This document shows positions 44,455 to 56,200 of a stretch of 64,000 bases of DNA, one piece after another (positions within the stretch are counted from its first letter, which is position 1; each line of letters begins with the position of its first letter). The notes below the pieces were generated by a model. That model had not been told where the DNA came from. It saw only the letters and a program-made list of their open reading frames with translations, and searched no databases. The DNA is taken from assembly GCA_016271365.2 (NCBI GenBank), contig CM057452.1:1247097001-1247161000 (forward strand). Direction: 5' to 3'. Source of the DNA: Neoceratodus forsteri (taxonomy: Eukaryota; Chordata; Ceratodontiformes; Ceratodontidae). Position numbers and translations under genes: made by a program.

Positions 44455-45060
44455 TTACATGGTGCTATATATGTTTTGTCTGGCGCTATTGTGGTCTATG
44501 TACTGCCCTCCCAGCCAGCAGCAGTGTCTACCCTCACCAGTCACCACCCACAGCGCTGAATTCCATTTCCCATAGAAATCAAAAGCAAATGCTTCAGTTC
44601 CATGCAATTTCCTATCTAGAGCAGTTTTGATTTTTAATTTTTTAATGTGGTCAGCAGAAGATGAATGTGTGACCCAGAAGTAATGGGGGGGCTGTGCATA
44701 GCAGGCTGCTCACTTACTAACAGTGTGTTGACCCCCCCAGTAGTTGCGAAAGAGTATTGTTTGTTTTTTTAAATGTTCATGGTACTGTTTTGTCTGGAGC
44801 TATTGTGGTCTATGTCCTGCCCTCCCAGCCAGCAGCAGTGTCTACCTTCACCACTGCTTCCTCCTAGAGCACTGAACTCTATCACCAATTATATGACATT
44901 TCCAATCTAGAGCAGTTTTGATTTTTTTGGAATGTGGTCAGGAAAAGCTGAACACATGACCCAGAACTATTGAGGGTGTGAAGAACAGCATGCTTCCCTG
45001 GTAACAGTCTGTTGACTCCCCCCTCCACAAGTGGCATACCTGTACTGTTTTTTTTTTATT
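44455..45060 (+). repeat. Tandem duplication, two ~310-bp copies
   Basis: 44,455-44,765 and 44,771-45,060 share GCTATTGTGGTCTATGT, CCAGCCAGCAGCAGTGTCTA, CTAGAGCAGTTTTGAT and a final GTTGACCCCCC / GTTGACTCCCCC block. Confidence 0.88.
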
Positions 45061-45860
45061 TGTTTTATTTTCATGCTATTGGAAGATGGTGTACCTAAGG
45101 TTTGCCTTCACAATGGCAATGCTGTTGGCAGATCTACCATGAGTAGAACCTGGGATCAGGAGAAATAATAGTGACGCCAGTTGAAATGGAGTCAGTGATC
45201 TGGCAGCTGTCTGTGTTTGCACTGAGATGTAAGCACGCTCTGTGCTACAGATACCTTAATGATAAAAAAAACTGTTTTTTTTTCTGACGTAGTGATAGAA
45301 TAGGAAAAAATGTGGAAATGGCACATGTTATCACAGTAGTCTCACTCCCTACAGGACAAAAAAAATTATGTCTGCTGTTTTTTTTTGGGGGGGGAGGCTG
45401 TATCTCTTGCTAAGCCAAAGAAAAAATGGCAGCTATTTAAAATTGAAAATGTTATGGGCACTGTGATATTCCAAGGTAATCAAGTAGCCAGAGACTGGGA
45501 CTCATTATTTCCCAGTCTTTGTTGCATGATACCAGATCAGCGATTTGGTGGCATTAGCCAATCAAAAATGACAAGTCTCTTTGCCCATTTTCTAAACTGA
45601 AATAAAAATTATTTAACACGTCAGTGCACCCTACTGTGGGCACTAAGCATTGGGGGGGGGGTATAAAAACACATAGTAGCAGAGTAAAGGAAAGAAGAAT
45701 ATTGTCCAACAGAAAAATTGGTCAGTGTTTTTTATTTTATTTTAAACAGTACCTAGGTATCTGACATCATCAGGACTTTCTTTTTATTTCTTTAACTGAC
45801 ACTAAGCAAGGTTGCTTTGTCAGAGAATGTCATTACCACTAATCCCCTGAAAATCTCATG
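45061..45860. other. No recognised gene or repeat
   Basis: AT-rich with homopolymers; the frame 45,385-45,600 has no motif. Confidence 0.5.
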
Positions 45861-45861
45861 A

Positions 45862-45945
45862 CAGGTCTTAACTATGTCACAGTTCCCAGTGAAGGACATT
45901 TTTTCATTCTCACTACACTTTATGTTCCATAAGTAAAATTATTAT
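45862..45945 (+). repeat. Fragment of the tRNA-core tandem unit
   Basis: CAGTTCCCAGTGAAGGACAT, then a T-run, then CTCACTACACTTTATGT match the segment right after the B box in units at 39.6-40.5 kb. Confidence 0.6.
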
Positions 45946-46040
45946 TAAGCGAGGAGGGTATCCCAATGATCAGAAGGTAATGGGTTCTAGTCCCACACCT
46001 AGAACTTGGGCTAATACCCAATACTGACAATAAAAAAGGA
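45946..46040 (+). mobile_element. V-SINE head fragment
   Basis: It has a B-box-like GGTTCTAGTCCC (45,984) followed by CTTGGGCTAATACCCAATAC, matching the 5' third of the SINE at 57,440 (CTTGGGTTAATATCCCAGTAC). The rest is missing. Confidence 0.65.
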
Positions 46041-46480
46041 CCTTGTAATCTCCTCCCTCCCCCCCACTCCCGGATGTAAAAAATAGCTATCACAGCTCAT
46101 TGGTCAAAATTACCAGCAACTCAAATTAACATGACCTCTCCATGCTTTTGTCTCTCCAGCTGTATATAACAGTAGAATGAACTTACATTTTCTTTTTCTT
46201 TTTGCTTCTACTGTTATTGGTCCAATAAATGTTTCAGGCAATTCTTCCCTAAGGAATTGCACAATGACTGCCATGGAGGTTAGGTTCCTGGCTTACGGCA
46301 TGCTATATGGGACAGCCATGGGCAGCGAGGCCCTAAAAACAGTTTTATTGTGTAAACTGTGCAAGAAATTACAGAACAAAAAATCAACCTCTGTGACATC
46401 CATGAAATGTCAAGCTGAAAGTAGGATACAATGCCACCCCTCCCAATAGGCCTGGTGCCCTAGCAGTCCCTATGAAGAGC
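46041..46480. other. No recognised feature
   Basis: The 90-residue frame 46,177-46,449 starts with a hydrophobic stretch that could pass for a signal peptide, but nothing else supports a gene. Confidence 0.45.
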
Positions 46481-46850
46481 CTCTCCTCTTTTCCTGCAGG
46501 AGTAGGAACAGAAATCCAAGCATCCAGGAGTAGGAACAGAAATCCCAGCATCCACTTCCATGGCAGGCTCCTTCTTGTGTTCTTCACAAGTGCATATCAA
46601 AAACCCAGTTACCACTGAGACACCAGACCTCTCCTGGTGTCAAGCAGGAACTGAAATCTGAGCATCCACAGGCACAGTGGGCCTCTCCTGTTTTCCTGCA
46701 GGAGCTGAAACAGAAACCCCAGCAAATGCCATCTCAGCAGGCCTCTGCTGGTGTCTCACCCAAACAGAAATGGAAACCCTTGCACCTGCCAGCATGGCTG
46801 GTGTCTCCTACAGGAGCAGGAATGGAAAACCCAGTATCACAAGACTCACT
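46481..46850. repeat. Imperfect ~70-bp repeats
   Basis: Variants of CTGCAGGAG-(C/T)-x-GGAACAGAAA followed by CCCAGCATCC recur at about 46,493, 46,530, 46,645, 46,701, 46,762 and 46,813, separated by GGCCTCTCCTG-like blocks. Irregular, diverged tandem array. Confidence 0.55.
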
Positions 46851-47039
46851 TGAGCAGTGATTGAGTGACTGAGTAGTTTTGAAGAGGCTCTAGAACTTAC
46901 CCTGACTTGGAGAGAGAAAAAAAACAGTTGCCATGACACTGCTTGTCCGGGTCCTGGACTCTAGATGACCTCAAGACCAACACCACCAATGGATGAACTG
47001 GCACTGTCTAGTTTAGAGTGATGAATGAACAAAAACATT

Positions 47040-47480
47040 GAATAATAGAATTTAATAGTAGGGACCACTTGGCCCACCTAAGCTGCCCATTTTTTTTCTC
47101 TTTTTATAGTGTAACTGCAGACCCTACTTGATCTCTGGATCTCCCCCCTTCTTTCCACCAAGATTCCCTTATGTCTATCCCATGTGTTCTTGAACCCCAC
47201 TACTATTTTCGCCCCCACCACCTCCTCTGGAATACTGTTCCAGGCATCCAGCACTCTCTCTGCAAAGAAGTACTCCCTCACATTTCTCTTGAATTTACCC
47301 CCTCCAGCTTCATTGCATCTCCCTTTGTTCTTATGCATCTTTTATCTCAAAAGTACTTCCCTCCTGTACGTTATCTACACCCATGAGGTATTTAAAGGTC
47401 TCAGTCACATCCCCCTCCCACCCCTCTTCCAGGGTGTACATATTGAGGTCCATACTTAGAGATTCTCCAGCAGCATCAGT
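47040..47480 (-). pseudogene. CR1 LINE 3' end (ORF2 C-terminus)
   Basis: Minus-strand frame 47,338-47,078 reads REYFFAERVLDAWNSIPEEV and FKNTWDRHKGI, the terminal block of CR1 ORF2 (normally FSxRVVxxWNSLPEEVV...FKxxLD). Upstream DNA to 47,480 matches the same region of the 61-kb copy. 5'-truncated. Confidence 0.85.
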
Positions 47481-47714
47481 ACAGAGTGAGTAGTGATGCT
47501 AAAAAAAACCTATAAATCTAACTGCCACACTCACACACTAATTTAATACATTATTTGGCCAGTTTGTATTTTTTTATTAATATTTAAAGTATTGTATACA
47601 GAATGTGGAGGGTCATTAATGATGCACTTTGCTATAGGAATCCTAAGGCATAAGGTTGACCCTGGGTATGCAGCTAGAAAATCAACCACATTGTTTACCT
47701 TTTCCCCTTACCAA

Positions 47715-48700
47715 TGTCAGAACAAATGCTTATAATATCACTTTTTATAATAATGCACTTAGATTTACCTTGGGCCTCACCCAAAAATTATTTTCATGCA
47801 TTACCAAAAATAATAACAATTTACATATGATATTATCCTATGCTCTCCAGATTTAAATATAATGGCAAATAACACTGCTCTCCACACTTATAATTATGAA
47901 AAATATATATTTTATTTACACCTATACAATGATTCTAACTATTCCTCATTAGCATAAATATTAAGCATACTAATGTAAACATCAACAAAACTGTTTTAGG
48001 AAAATAAGGTAACTAATAAAGCAAATGTTAGCCAATAAACAATGCAAATGAATAAGTAATACTTAGCACAATAAATGGTAATAGTTATACTAAACATTTA
48101 TCATACTTAGTATTTAACATAACATTCATACATAAGAACATGCAAATTTATAAGATTAATGACTCAGATTATTTCTGTATAAAACTTGTTTACAACTTCA
48201 TAGCATGTAAAATGGATTTTGTATGAGAACTGACAACAACTCATTACATCAGTGTTCTGTACTATACTTTTATAAAAATCAGTTTTAACTTTTTAAGTTA
48301 TGCAAAATATTTATTGTTTTAAAGCTTTTACTATATAGCCAGATTATATAGCTAAAAGAAAATTTGTGTGTTACTTTTGCAGATAAGGCAATTTAAATTA
48401 CTTAAATTAATAATTAAAAAATAATTAGTGAAAGTAATCAAAACTATACTTATATTTCTGGTTGTAGAAGTTGTTCTTCTTCTCTCAACTTAAAACTCTT
48501 GGTTGAGTCTAGCTTTGGATGAAAAGTCTCTTTGTCAGCTAACCTTCTTGACCCTGGAACTTATTGACATGGGCAACTACTGAAAGTTACATTTTCTTTG
48601 CTGAAAGTCACTTTACCAAAAGTAATTTCTTGGATTTGTAGAACACAGCTTTAATCTGCACAGTCCATAGCATTACTGGATTCAAAGAACTTTCTTGTGG
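47715..48700 (-). repeat. 3' LTR (inner-to-outer part that matches the 5' LTR)
   Basis: It starts TGTCAGAACAAATGCTTAT and matches 56,201 onward for about 500 bp at high identity, then matches shuffled blocks of it (48,195-48,470 with 56,906-57,175; 48,468-48,690 with 56,696-56,905). The LTR probably continues beyond 48,700, since an AAACTTGGTAAGCT block at 49,785 is shared with 57,228. Confidence 0.75.
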
Positions 48701-49850
48701 ATAGCAAAGTTGTTTTTATAACTGGAATTTAATGACTTTTTATGTTTCATCTTCTTTTAAAACCTTCGGACACTAGACCTCCTTCTTACAACACTGTATA
48801 GCTTGTGTGACTTTTAAAGTTAAGTCTGTGTCTAGACATCAGCAGGCAACATTACTTCAGTCAAAATGCTCAGAAAATAAAACACAGACCTTACTTTATA
48901 CACGAGAATGTTATTGCATCAGGTTTTTGCACCTGGATCTTGTGGCAGCACTGCATAGGTTTTTGGCTATCCTTAGGCTAAACCCTGTGTTCCAAACAGG
49001 CATGGCCCAAAGCTCTTTGGCCTAACTACATTATAAAGCCATTAGAATTCTTAGTTAGACTAGTGCAGATCCTACTGCATTGATGGTTGACTCAGACTGA
49101 GGAGTGGTCAGCAGAATTCACTAGTATAAACTTGATCACTACCAGGGTTTGATTGGTTTGAGTCACTAGAGAGGTAGGACATCTCAGATGATAAATGATT
49201 ACATACAGACATGCCTTCTAAGACATCCCCTTATCACCAGGACTGGTTTTATACTCAAAACTATGTTTCTAAATAGCATTCCTATTTAACCTAATTTAAA
49301 CATTAAACTTACATATTCAGATGTTTCTCCTTAAGGTGAGCATTTTGATATAAATCTCATATTTGTAGCATGGATATTTTTAAGTTACACTAGTAAGGGT
49401 TATAATGTTATAATTTTAATAAAACTTCTTAAAGTAAAATGATAGTATTGCCCTAAATATTCTAAGCTACAGAATGATATAAGAATAGTAAGAAAAATCC
49501 ATTCTTAAAGTCTTAAACATTACTTTTTTGTAGAAACACAAGTACTTTGTTCTCCAAGGAGAAGTAATACACTTCTGTCAGAACTGTTAGTTTACTATTA
49601 ACTTTTATGAGTTTTTCTCTCTATAGCAACAAAATACATTTTTAAGAGTCTTATTGTTAGACTGCTTAAGACGTGCGCTATCACTAGATACTAGATTTGT
49701 ATAGTTTTTAATTAGAAAATGATATTAAAATAAGTTTTACACATAACTCCTGAACCCTTTTATCCTGCACTCATGAAACTTGGTAAGCTTGTCTATTATA
49801 CTAGTGTCCAATAACTGTCCAATTTTCATGGCGGTACCATAGGTTCCAGC
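48701..49850. other. Probable further LTR sequence, not matched in the other LTR
   Basis: AT-rich, no coding motif. Its counterpart in the right-hand LTR would have been deleted. Confidence 0.4.
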
Positions 49851-50530
49851 CAGTAACATCACGGAACAAAATAAAGCAGCCAAAAATAAAGTGTCAGAAA
49901 GTGTCACTATCAATATTGGCAGCACAAAATGTAGCATGCCAGAAAAATGCAGGCCACATGACACTCAGGTAGCAAACAACTTTCACTGCATGGAGACACT
50001 GCACTGGAACACACAGCAGCAGTCACCCATGCACAGGAACAGCACAGAGGTGCAGGGAGATGGAACATGGCAGGGTGCAACCACTGTGGGAAGCAGGCCA
50101 CTGGACACTTACCATGGTACTCTAATGGCACAGGCACCCACATGGTGGGGTACCCCCACCCAGAATGTTGAGTAATGGAGACTGTCCACAGGGGTAACCA
50201 CTGGAGGACAGGTGGACCATGGCCACTATGTGGATGGCCTTGCATAATGCAAGGGGACAGGAGCACAAGCCAGCATGCTATCTCCCCTGTCCTGTGTGTT
50301 GTGTGTATTGCTGTTCCATCTCCCTGCACCCCTGTACTGTTTCTGTTCACTGGTGCCTGCTGGTGTGTGTTCCAGTACAGTGTATCGATGCGGTGGATGT
50401 TGTGTAATACCTCTGTGTCATGTGGCCTGCATTGTTGTGGCACGCTACATTTTGTGCTGCCAATATTGATGGTGACACTGTTTTTGCTGCTTTATTTTTG
50501 TCCACTTTATTTTGTTCCATGATGTTACTT
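49851..50530. mobile_element. Fold-back element with ~216-bp inverted repeats
   Basis: Arms 49,852-50,067 and 50,312-50,529. The ends read AGTAACATCACGGAACAAAA and the complement of TTTTGTTCCATGATGTTACT. The two arms give mirrored translations (CRPHDT...HWNT and so on), which explains the 177-residue minus frame 50,443-49,910; I do not regard it as a gene. The 245-bp middle is GC-richer. No transposase; superfamily not assigned. Confidence 0.82.
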
Positions 50531-52091
50531 CACCATATTGTGTTTTTAAGTTATAAGCAAAATACTTTTCTTAATATACAATGTAATGAGACACTTTTTT
50601 TTTAAGGAACACAGCAAGCTGTACTAGATACTGGTTGGCAGAGAACCCATACATTTTAATAAAAGTGTCTTTCCTGAAATATGATTTTCATGGAAACTTC
50701 TGAGTTGGAATAGCTAACTAGCAGCTATTCAAAGGCATGTGACAGTCCTTGGTTCTGTGAAGAAGCCCCTAAGAAAACAACACACTACATACTCAGCTTG
50801 GAAAGTCCAATAATTTCATGGCTTAAAAACCAAAATGGAGTCACATCTTCATTTCCTCAGATCTTATTGACCATATGGCAAAGGGATTCTTAGGAAAAAA
50901 GAGACATTTTCCCTTTTAAGCATTAAAGCCAGATACCTTGTCTTAAGATTTAATTCACTAATACTTTTTGTTTTGCTCTTAGGAACTTATGCAAACAGTA
51001 ATCTTAACCAGAAATTATTCCCATATAAAAATCACATAAAATGATAATTAAAAATCAATTCTTGATAATAAAAATAAAATATTTTTTCCATCAAGAGTTT
51101 TGTCCCTACATTCTCCCATATTGAATTAAAATGCACCCTAAAAATGCATTTGTAATTTAAAATGGTAATTCTACTATATGTGGGTATATAGGTTTAAGCA
51201 TTGCAGGGAAAATGAAACATAAAGACAAAGTTGCATTATCATGTGGTAACTTATGACATCAGCACATTTACATCATCACATATGACATCATAGGATGTGA
51301 CATCATAGATGTGAGATCACTGGATTACATCATTGGATACATACCTTCTGCACAGAAATGTGTGCAGTAGTACATGAACTAACATGATTTAGTATGATTA
51401 CAAGTATGAACACTTTTAAACCAACAATATGTTACATTGTTTTGAACATTTTACAAATATAACAAATTCTCTCTGTTCATTAACTTTAAAGACCAGCATT
51501 ACAATCAACATTTTAGTTTGTCTTGTTCATTATTTTTATTTTTTTTTATTCTTGTACCTTTTTAAATATTTAGTATTACAGTACAAACAAGGCTATAAGT
51601 TACTTTTTGTTACATTTTATGAGTTCTGTCCCCCATGTGCTGAAGGCACTACTAAACTGGCACTTGTAACTTTTACCAGTGTTTATCAAGATATCATTCC
51701 TTGATTGGAAGTTACCTTTTTGTATTACACAGATTTAAGTTTAAGCTCTATTTGTAGTTTACCATTATAGCAATCATAGTTACATTGGTATTACTTAAAT
51801 GAAATCACAAAGGTTTGTACCACTTTGTTACCTCATTATACTTCGACTAAATCAAAATCAAAACTTTTAATATGTCTTTATGCATTTCTTTTAAATCAAA
51901 ATATCAATTAAAAAAATTACCTAAATTTACCTTATTACTCAACATTTTATTCTTCTCATTGTTATCCACTTTAGTTTTACATAATTAACTACATATGCTT
52001 CTTTAAAACATTTTTTATCTCTCTGTTTTAAGTTAATACTTTTTGTTAGTCTCCCCAATAACTGGAACAACAAATATCTGAACTGTAAAGA
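50531..52091. other. AT-rich, no gene; LTR or internal retroelement DNA
   Basis: No motif recognised. Short ACATCA-rich stretch at 51,255-51,340. Confidence 0.4.
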
Positions 52092-52110
52092 CTCCCCCCT
52101 TTCACTTTTT
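52092..52110 (-). promoter_or_regulatory. Candidate polypurine tract
   Basis: On the minus strand a pure-purine run with G6 (AAAAAGTGAAAGGGGGGAGT) of the form that primes plus-strand DNA synthesis next to a 3' LTR. If real, the 3' LTR would reach 52,091 and be over 3.5 kb even without the fold-back insertion. Confidence 0.35.
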
Positions 52111-52191
52111 GCTAACCACAGTTAGTTTTAAAAGTGACAGGTCCTGTTTTTGGATTTATATACTAGGAAAAAAAATATGTATTACTGTAGT

Positions 52192-52434
52192 TCACATACC
52201 TATGCAAAGTATATAATAAATACTCAAATCCATATCACTACTGCAAGTTAGGCACAAATAATACAGTTTATAGGAAACCTTTCCTTTAACCTTAACAGAA
52301 CATCCATTTACTTTATCTGAATCTGTCGCAGTGAGCACATTCACCATTTGGCACACTTGCTGGATAATTTGTCCAGACCTCAAGGCTGGTGATTTTACTT
52401 TATTGGGTAAGGGTTTTCCCTTAGTTGTGACCAC
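52192..52434 (-). pseudogene. Open frame of unknown origin inside the LTR element
   Basis: 80 residues, MVTTKGKPLPNKVKSPALRS onward with VKVKGKVSYKLYYLCLTC. It lies downstream of protease on the same strand and is cut by the LINE at 52,445. It may be a scrap of pol or env; no motif proves it. Confidence 0.25.
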
Positions 52435-52444
52435 AGAATTTTAT

Positions 52445-53272
52445 TGGCTAGGCTTTGCTGATGACACCAGGGTAGGGCACCCCATAAATAACCAGGATGA
52501 TGCCACAAGATTGCAGGAAGCATTAAATGCATTAGAAATCTGGGCATTGGATAAAAAATTGTTATTCAGTGTGGATAAATGCTGTATTATGCATTTCAGT
52601 ATAGCAAACAAACATTGATCTTATACACTTGGAGGACAAATAATGAGTATCGTGGAGCAACAGAGTGACCTGGGCATTATGGTTACAAATGACTTGTCAT
52701 TCAAAACACATTGTAACTCAGTTATTAAGAAATCAAGTAGTATATTACATTGCATGAATAAGCACATTACATCTAGAAGCAAGGAAGTCCTGCTACCTCT
52801 CTATAGATCTTTAGTAAGGCCGCACTTGGATTACTGTGCACAATTTTGGTCACCTAATAGAACAGCTGAGATAGTTGCACTGGAAAAAGTCCAGCGAAGA
52901 GCTACCCACCACATACAGGAGGCAAAAGGACAAGATTATCTAAGGAGGTTAAATATCTTGGGATTATACTCCTTGGAGTTTAGGCAGTTAACAGGGAATA
53001 TGTGCTTGATTTATAAATCACTTATTGATCCAGGTTTATGGGAACTTTTGGGATTGAGATTCAGGGAATCATTGTGCAATACTAGGGCACACCCTCTACA
53101 ACTGTTAGTGGATTGTCCCAAAACAAATAAAAGAAAATCTTGGCTCACTTTGAGAGTAACTAACATCTGGAATAAACTACCATTAGAGGTAGTAGCTAGT
53201 GACACTTTGAATATCTTTAAGTACAGATTGGATAGTTTCCTTATTAAACATAAGATTCAGGGGTATTGATAA
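52445..53272 (+). pseudogene. L2/CR1-like LINE, RT motif C to C-terminus
   Basis: 5'-truncated exactly at motif C (LGFADDTRVG, 52,450). Frame 52,331-52,618 continues to HFSIANKH; after one frame change the 208-residue frame 52,643-53,269 holds the thumb (QSDLGIMVTNDLSFKTH), YRSLVRPHLDYCAQFWSP, VQRRATHHIQ and a terminal RVTNIWNKLPLEVV block with FKYRLDSFL. Only one frame break in 830 bp makes it one of the better preserved LINE fragments here. Same family as 40,941-42,244. It lies on the strand opposite to the host element. Confidence 0.88.
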
Positions 53273-53944
53273 ATTGGCGAGCAAAAGGACTATTGTCTAC
53301 ATAGCTCTGTATTAATCTATGAAACCTATATACACACCCAGTTGTACAAGTGCATCTATCTCAAGGTATGGGAGATGTCAAACCTTGCATGACATACAGG
53401 ATATAGTATACTTTCCCTATTTGGAGTTTCAAGGCAAGTGCCTATACCTTTCAAACTTTATTTGTGATTTGGAATATTTGTAACCATTCATTTTAAAACT
53501 AGATAAACCTCTGCACTGCTTGGACAATACAGAACTTTACAAGCTCTGTTGTTGTCTCGCATTATGGCGTTACCTCTTGTTTTATTGAGTGGCACTTTTT
53601 TTCCCACAGTCCTCAGTGGGTCTGGTACTTAAAAGTTTAATCTTTTTGTCAAATGCCAGATGGCACTGGGAAAACAGGACTTACTTTCTTTGTGAAGAAA
53701 GCTAGGCATCTGTTTTAATTTCAGATTTATTACATCTTGTTTTGACACACAAGCCACATAATCTTTACCAAATTTATCCAATTTTTAGAATTACCAAAAC
53801 TAAATACATTAATCACATTAGAACCTACAAAATTCAGTTTAATCATTAAATCATCTCCTTCACAGTAGCATGAATTTCATTGTTTATACACTTTACTGAC
53901 TCTTCCTTTTTTCCTTTTTAACCATGAGAGACACACTAAGCTGA
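53273..53944. other. Internal DNA of the LTR element, no motif
   Basis: Expected location of pol, but neither a YxDD box nor integrase HHCC could be found in either strand. Confidence 0.45.
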
Positions 53945-54093
53945 AGCTTGTTTACAGGTGCGACCTGGGAGCACAAGGAAGTTAAGCGATCTGCTCAGGG
54001 TTACATAGTATGCAAGTGGGGGCTGTGGGATTCAAACCCAGGTCTCCAGGTTGGCAGCTCAGAGCCTTAAAGGACTGTACTACACTGCCTCCT
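53945..54093 (-). mobile_element. MIR-like CORE-SINE
   Basis: Minus-strand tRNA head and core: GGCAGTGTAGTACAGTCC (A-box region), GGTTTGAATCCC (B box near 54,032), CCCACTTGCATACTATGTAAC and CGCTTAACTTCCTTGTG. This is the same order as MIR (CACTTACTAGCTGTGTGAC, CACTTAACCTCTCTGTG). It lacks the LINE-like 3' tail. It begins right at the end of the protease frame and supplies the stop. Confidence 0.8.
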
Positions 54094-54777
54094 TAATGGA
54101 ATAGGCCTCTTCACCTGTGACCATAAGATTTTTTTGGCCATAGTCTACAATAGGTTTAAACCTCTTTAGCAGGTTATTTCCAATCAAGAAATCATTACCT
54201 GTTTTGTTCATAACATACACTGGATGATTAATCACTATTTTACCAAATTCCAATCTTAACCAAACTTTACCTAAGATCTTCTGAGCTTCCCCTCTATAAC
54301 CTACAATTTGTAAGCTATCAGGGAGGGTTTTCAGCTTCTTGGAGTCACCTAAGGCATCAGTCACTTTATCATATAGACTTTTAGACATACTTTAGCCCCA
54401 GAATCAAGCAAAGCATCATGATTTAGACTGTTTTTAATGTTTGTGTCACAGTAAAATCTTCCTGCTTTTCCTTTTGGAATTAGGTTGCCCAGGCAGAATT
54501 TGTCTTTCTTGTCTGGCAACACAACAGCTTTAAAATGACATTTTACACTGTTGTTGATACTAGCATTTTCAGCTTCACTTGACATCTCATTTTTAAATCT
54601 CATTCCAATCTCATCATCCTTTTTAACAATAGCAGTTTCTATAACCATGTCAGCAATATCATGAACAGGATCCAAGTCACATAGCACCACTAGTAACATC
54701 TGTACTGGGTACAGTTGAGGATGCATTTTGCACAGAAGAGTGAAAGCCAGGATGTGACTAAGAAACTTGGAGTACAT
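54080..54777 (-). pseudogene. Retroviral-type aspartic protease region
   Basis: Frames 54,777-54,361 and 54,388-54,080 in two reading phases. The first ends in DALLDSGAKV, the D-S/T-G-A active site of retropepsins; the second has a flap-like GYRGEAQKILGKV, then NDFLIGNNLLKRF and VDYGQKNL, matching the ILGxDxL segment. Retropepsin acts as a dimer to cut Gag-Pol. A frameshift lies just after the active site, and the last residues before the stop are supplied by the inserted MIR-like SINE. Enzyme inactive in this copy. Confidence 0.8.
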
Positions 54778-55823
54778 AGCTTTGAATAAGAGTTTGCATC
54801 TCCTCTAGTTCCTTTTCTAATTCCTCCAATCCTTTCTTAGTCTGTGACTTCTCCATCCTTTTCTCTTTATTTGTAGAACTATGCCTAGTTATTTTTAGAC
54901 TTGGAGAACTATGCTTGGACCTGTTTTGAGCTGCACTACCATTTTGCTGATTACTGTGAGAATAGTGGTGCCCCCTGTAGTGAGTTTTGTTACCATGTTC
55001 ACTGCCATACCTTGCACTTGGGCATCCCCCCTTTTGAGAGAGACTCCAGTGCTGGTGTTGGTTTGAGTCTTGATAAGGCTGCTGAGCCCTGGTTAGATCA
55101 TGCATGGGCTTCAATTGTTTTTTCTTGTGAGACATAGGTAAATTGTCTTCCCCCTTAGCCGGAGTATTAGAGGTGGTAGCCTTTAACACCTTAGCTTGAT
55201 GTACAGAGGAACTCCCTTTTTGCCTAATGTTATGCTTTTTCTTGTATTTCTTGAATGTTTCATGCTCTGAATCAGAATTAGTATCACTTCTCTGTCTAGG
55301 GGAAATCATATTTTTGCTCTGAGGCAATTCATTTTCTGAGTCAAATGATACAATCAATGATATACCAGAATCAGTCAAACAATCTAACCTTTTAAATGCT
55401 TTCATTTTTTCCTTAACTTGACTTTCACATTGTAAACCTTTATACTTTTCTTTTAATTCAGTCAAATCCTGGTTAACCTGTGTATAAGCATCTGCTAGTT
55501 TAACTTTTTCTGTTTTCAGATTCAAACACTGTTCTTGACAGTGTTGTAACTCACATTGAAAGACAGCATTTTCAACCTTTAGCTTGACTAAGTCACAGTA
55601 GTTATTAGAAAGGTCATTTTTTACACTTATGTAAAAGCTTTCCTAAAATGTCTACCTGGCCTGCAAACCTAGCACACTCAAAACACTCAAAACATTTATT
55701 TTCCAACATTTTTTCCAGCTCTTGTATTCTTTCATTTTTACTTTTAATAAAAGTCAGCTGTGCTGGGGTATAAATTACTGTCTCAGTGCTAAGCATATCT
55801 GCAGTTACAGCTAAAGTTGCCAT
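54758..55823 (-). pseudogene. Gag-like protein, coiled coil and basic tail
   Basis: It starts at 55,823 (MATLAVTADMLSTETV), about 355 nt after the primer binding site. An N-terminal part rich in Glu/Lys heptads (55,760-55,420) predicts a coiled coil. The middle is Ser/Lys-rich, and the C-terminal part has His/Gly/Arg-rich sequence (HYRGHHYSHSNQQ) and a final Glu-Leu coil (LEELEKELEEMQTL). No CCHC zinc knuckle is seen. One frameshift lies between 55,614 and 55,525, and the frame differs again from that of the protease. Basic GR-like tails without knuckles occur in spumavirus Gag; that link is only an analogy. Confidence 0.65.
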
Positions 55824-56177
55824 GGCTATGCAAATGTGATTACAGACTTTATCAACAACAATTAAGTATTGTTTTGAAAAACAGATGAAACAGCAATAAC
55901 TTCTTACACAGCAATTTAAACAAACAAAATCCTTTTTTTATTGAGGCTTTAAACTTTTTTTTATTTTTCTTGCTGCTTTACTGTTAGTCAGAGATTCTAT
56001 TCTGTCCACTTGTAGGTTTTATCTTCCTTTTCATTTGCTTAAGGTAACTTCAGACTCAGAAAAACAAAACAGAAAAGTGTTATTTCTGCAACTTAGAAAT
56101 ATTGCAAATAATAACAATAATAACAGCATTCATTTTTCATACACTGTAAGTGTGGATTGTTGTTTACTAACAATTAT
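55824..56177 (-). other. Leader between primer binding site and gag
   Basis: About 350 nt without coding signal, where a packaging signal would lie. Confidence 0.45.
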
Positions 56178-56196
56178 ATCCCAGATGAGAACCCCA
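56178..56196 (-). promoter_or_regulatory. Primer binding site, tRNA-Pro type
   Basis: The minus strand reads TGGGGTTCTCATCTGGGAT, 4 nt inside the LTR edge. Against the proline PBS TGGGGGCTCGTCCGGGAT it has one inserted base and three mismatches, two of them CpG-type transitions. Its spacing to the LTR edge supports both calls. Confidence 0.75.
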
Positions 56197-56200
56197 AAGA

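Noticed and set aside
46177..46449. Small secreted protein (hydrophobic start, 90 residues)
   Set aside because: Only a hydrophobic N-terminus supports it; no domain, no splice context, and the end runs into a diverged tandem repeat.
49910..50443. 177-residue minus-strand frame
   Set aside because: It spans two inverted arms of a fold-back element; the arms translate into related peptides in both directions, so the frame is structural chance.
54758..54777. Programmed ribosomal frameshift between gag and protease frames
   Set aside because: The phase change corresponds to +1 rather than the usual -1, and further frame breaks nearby point to decay.
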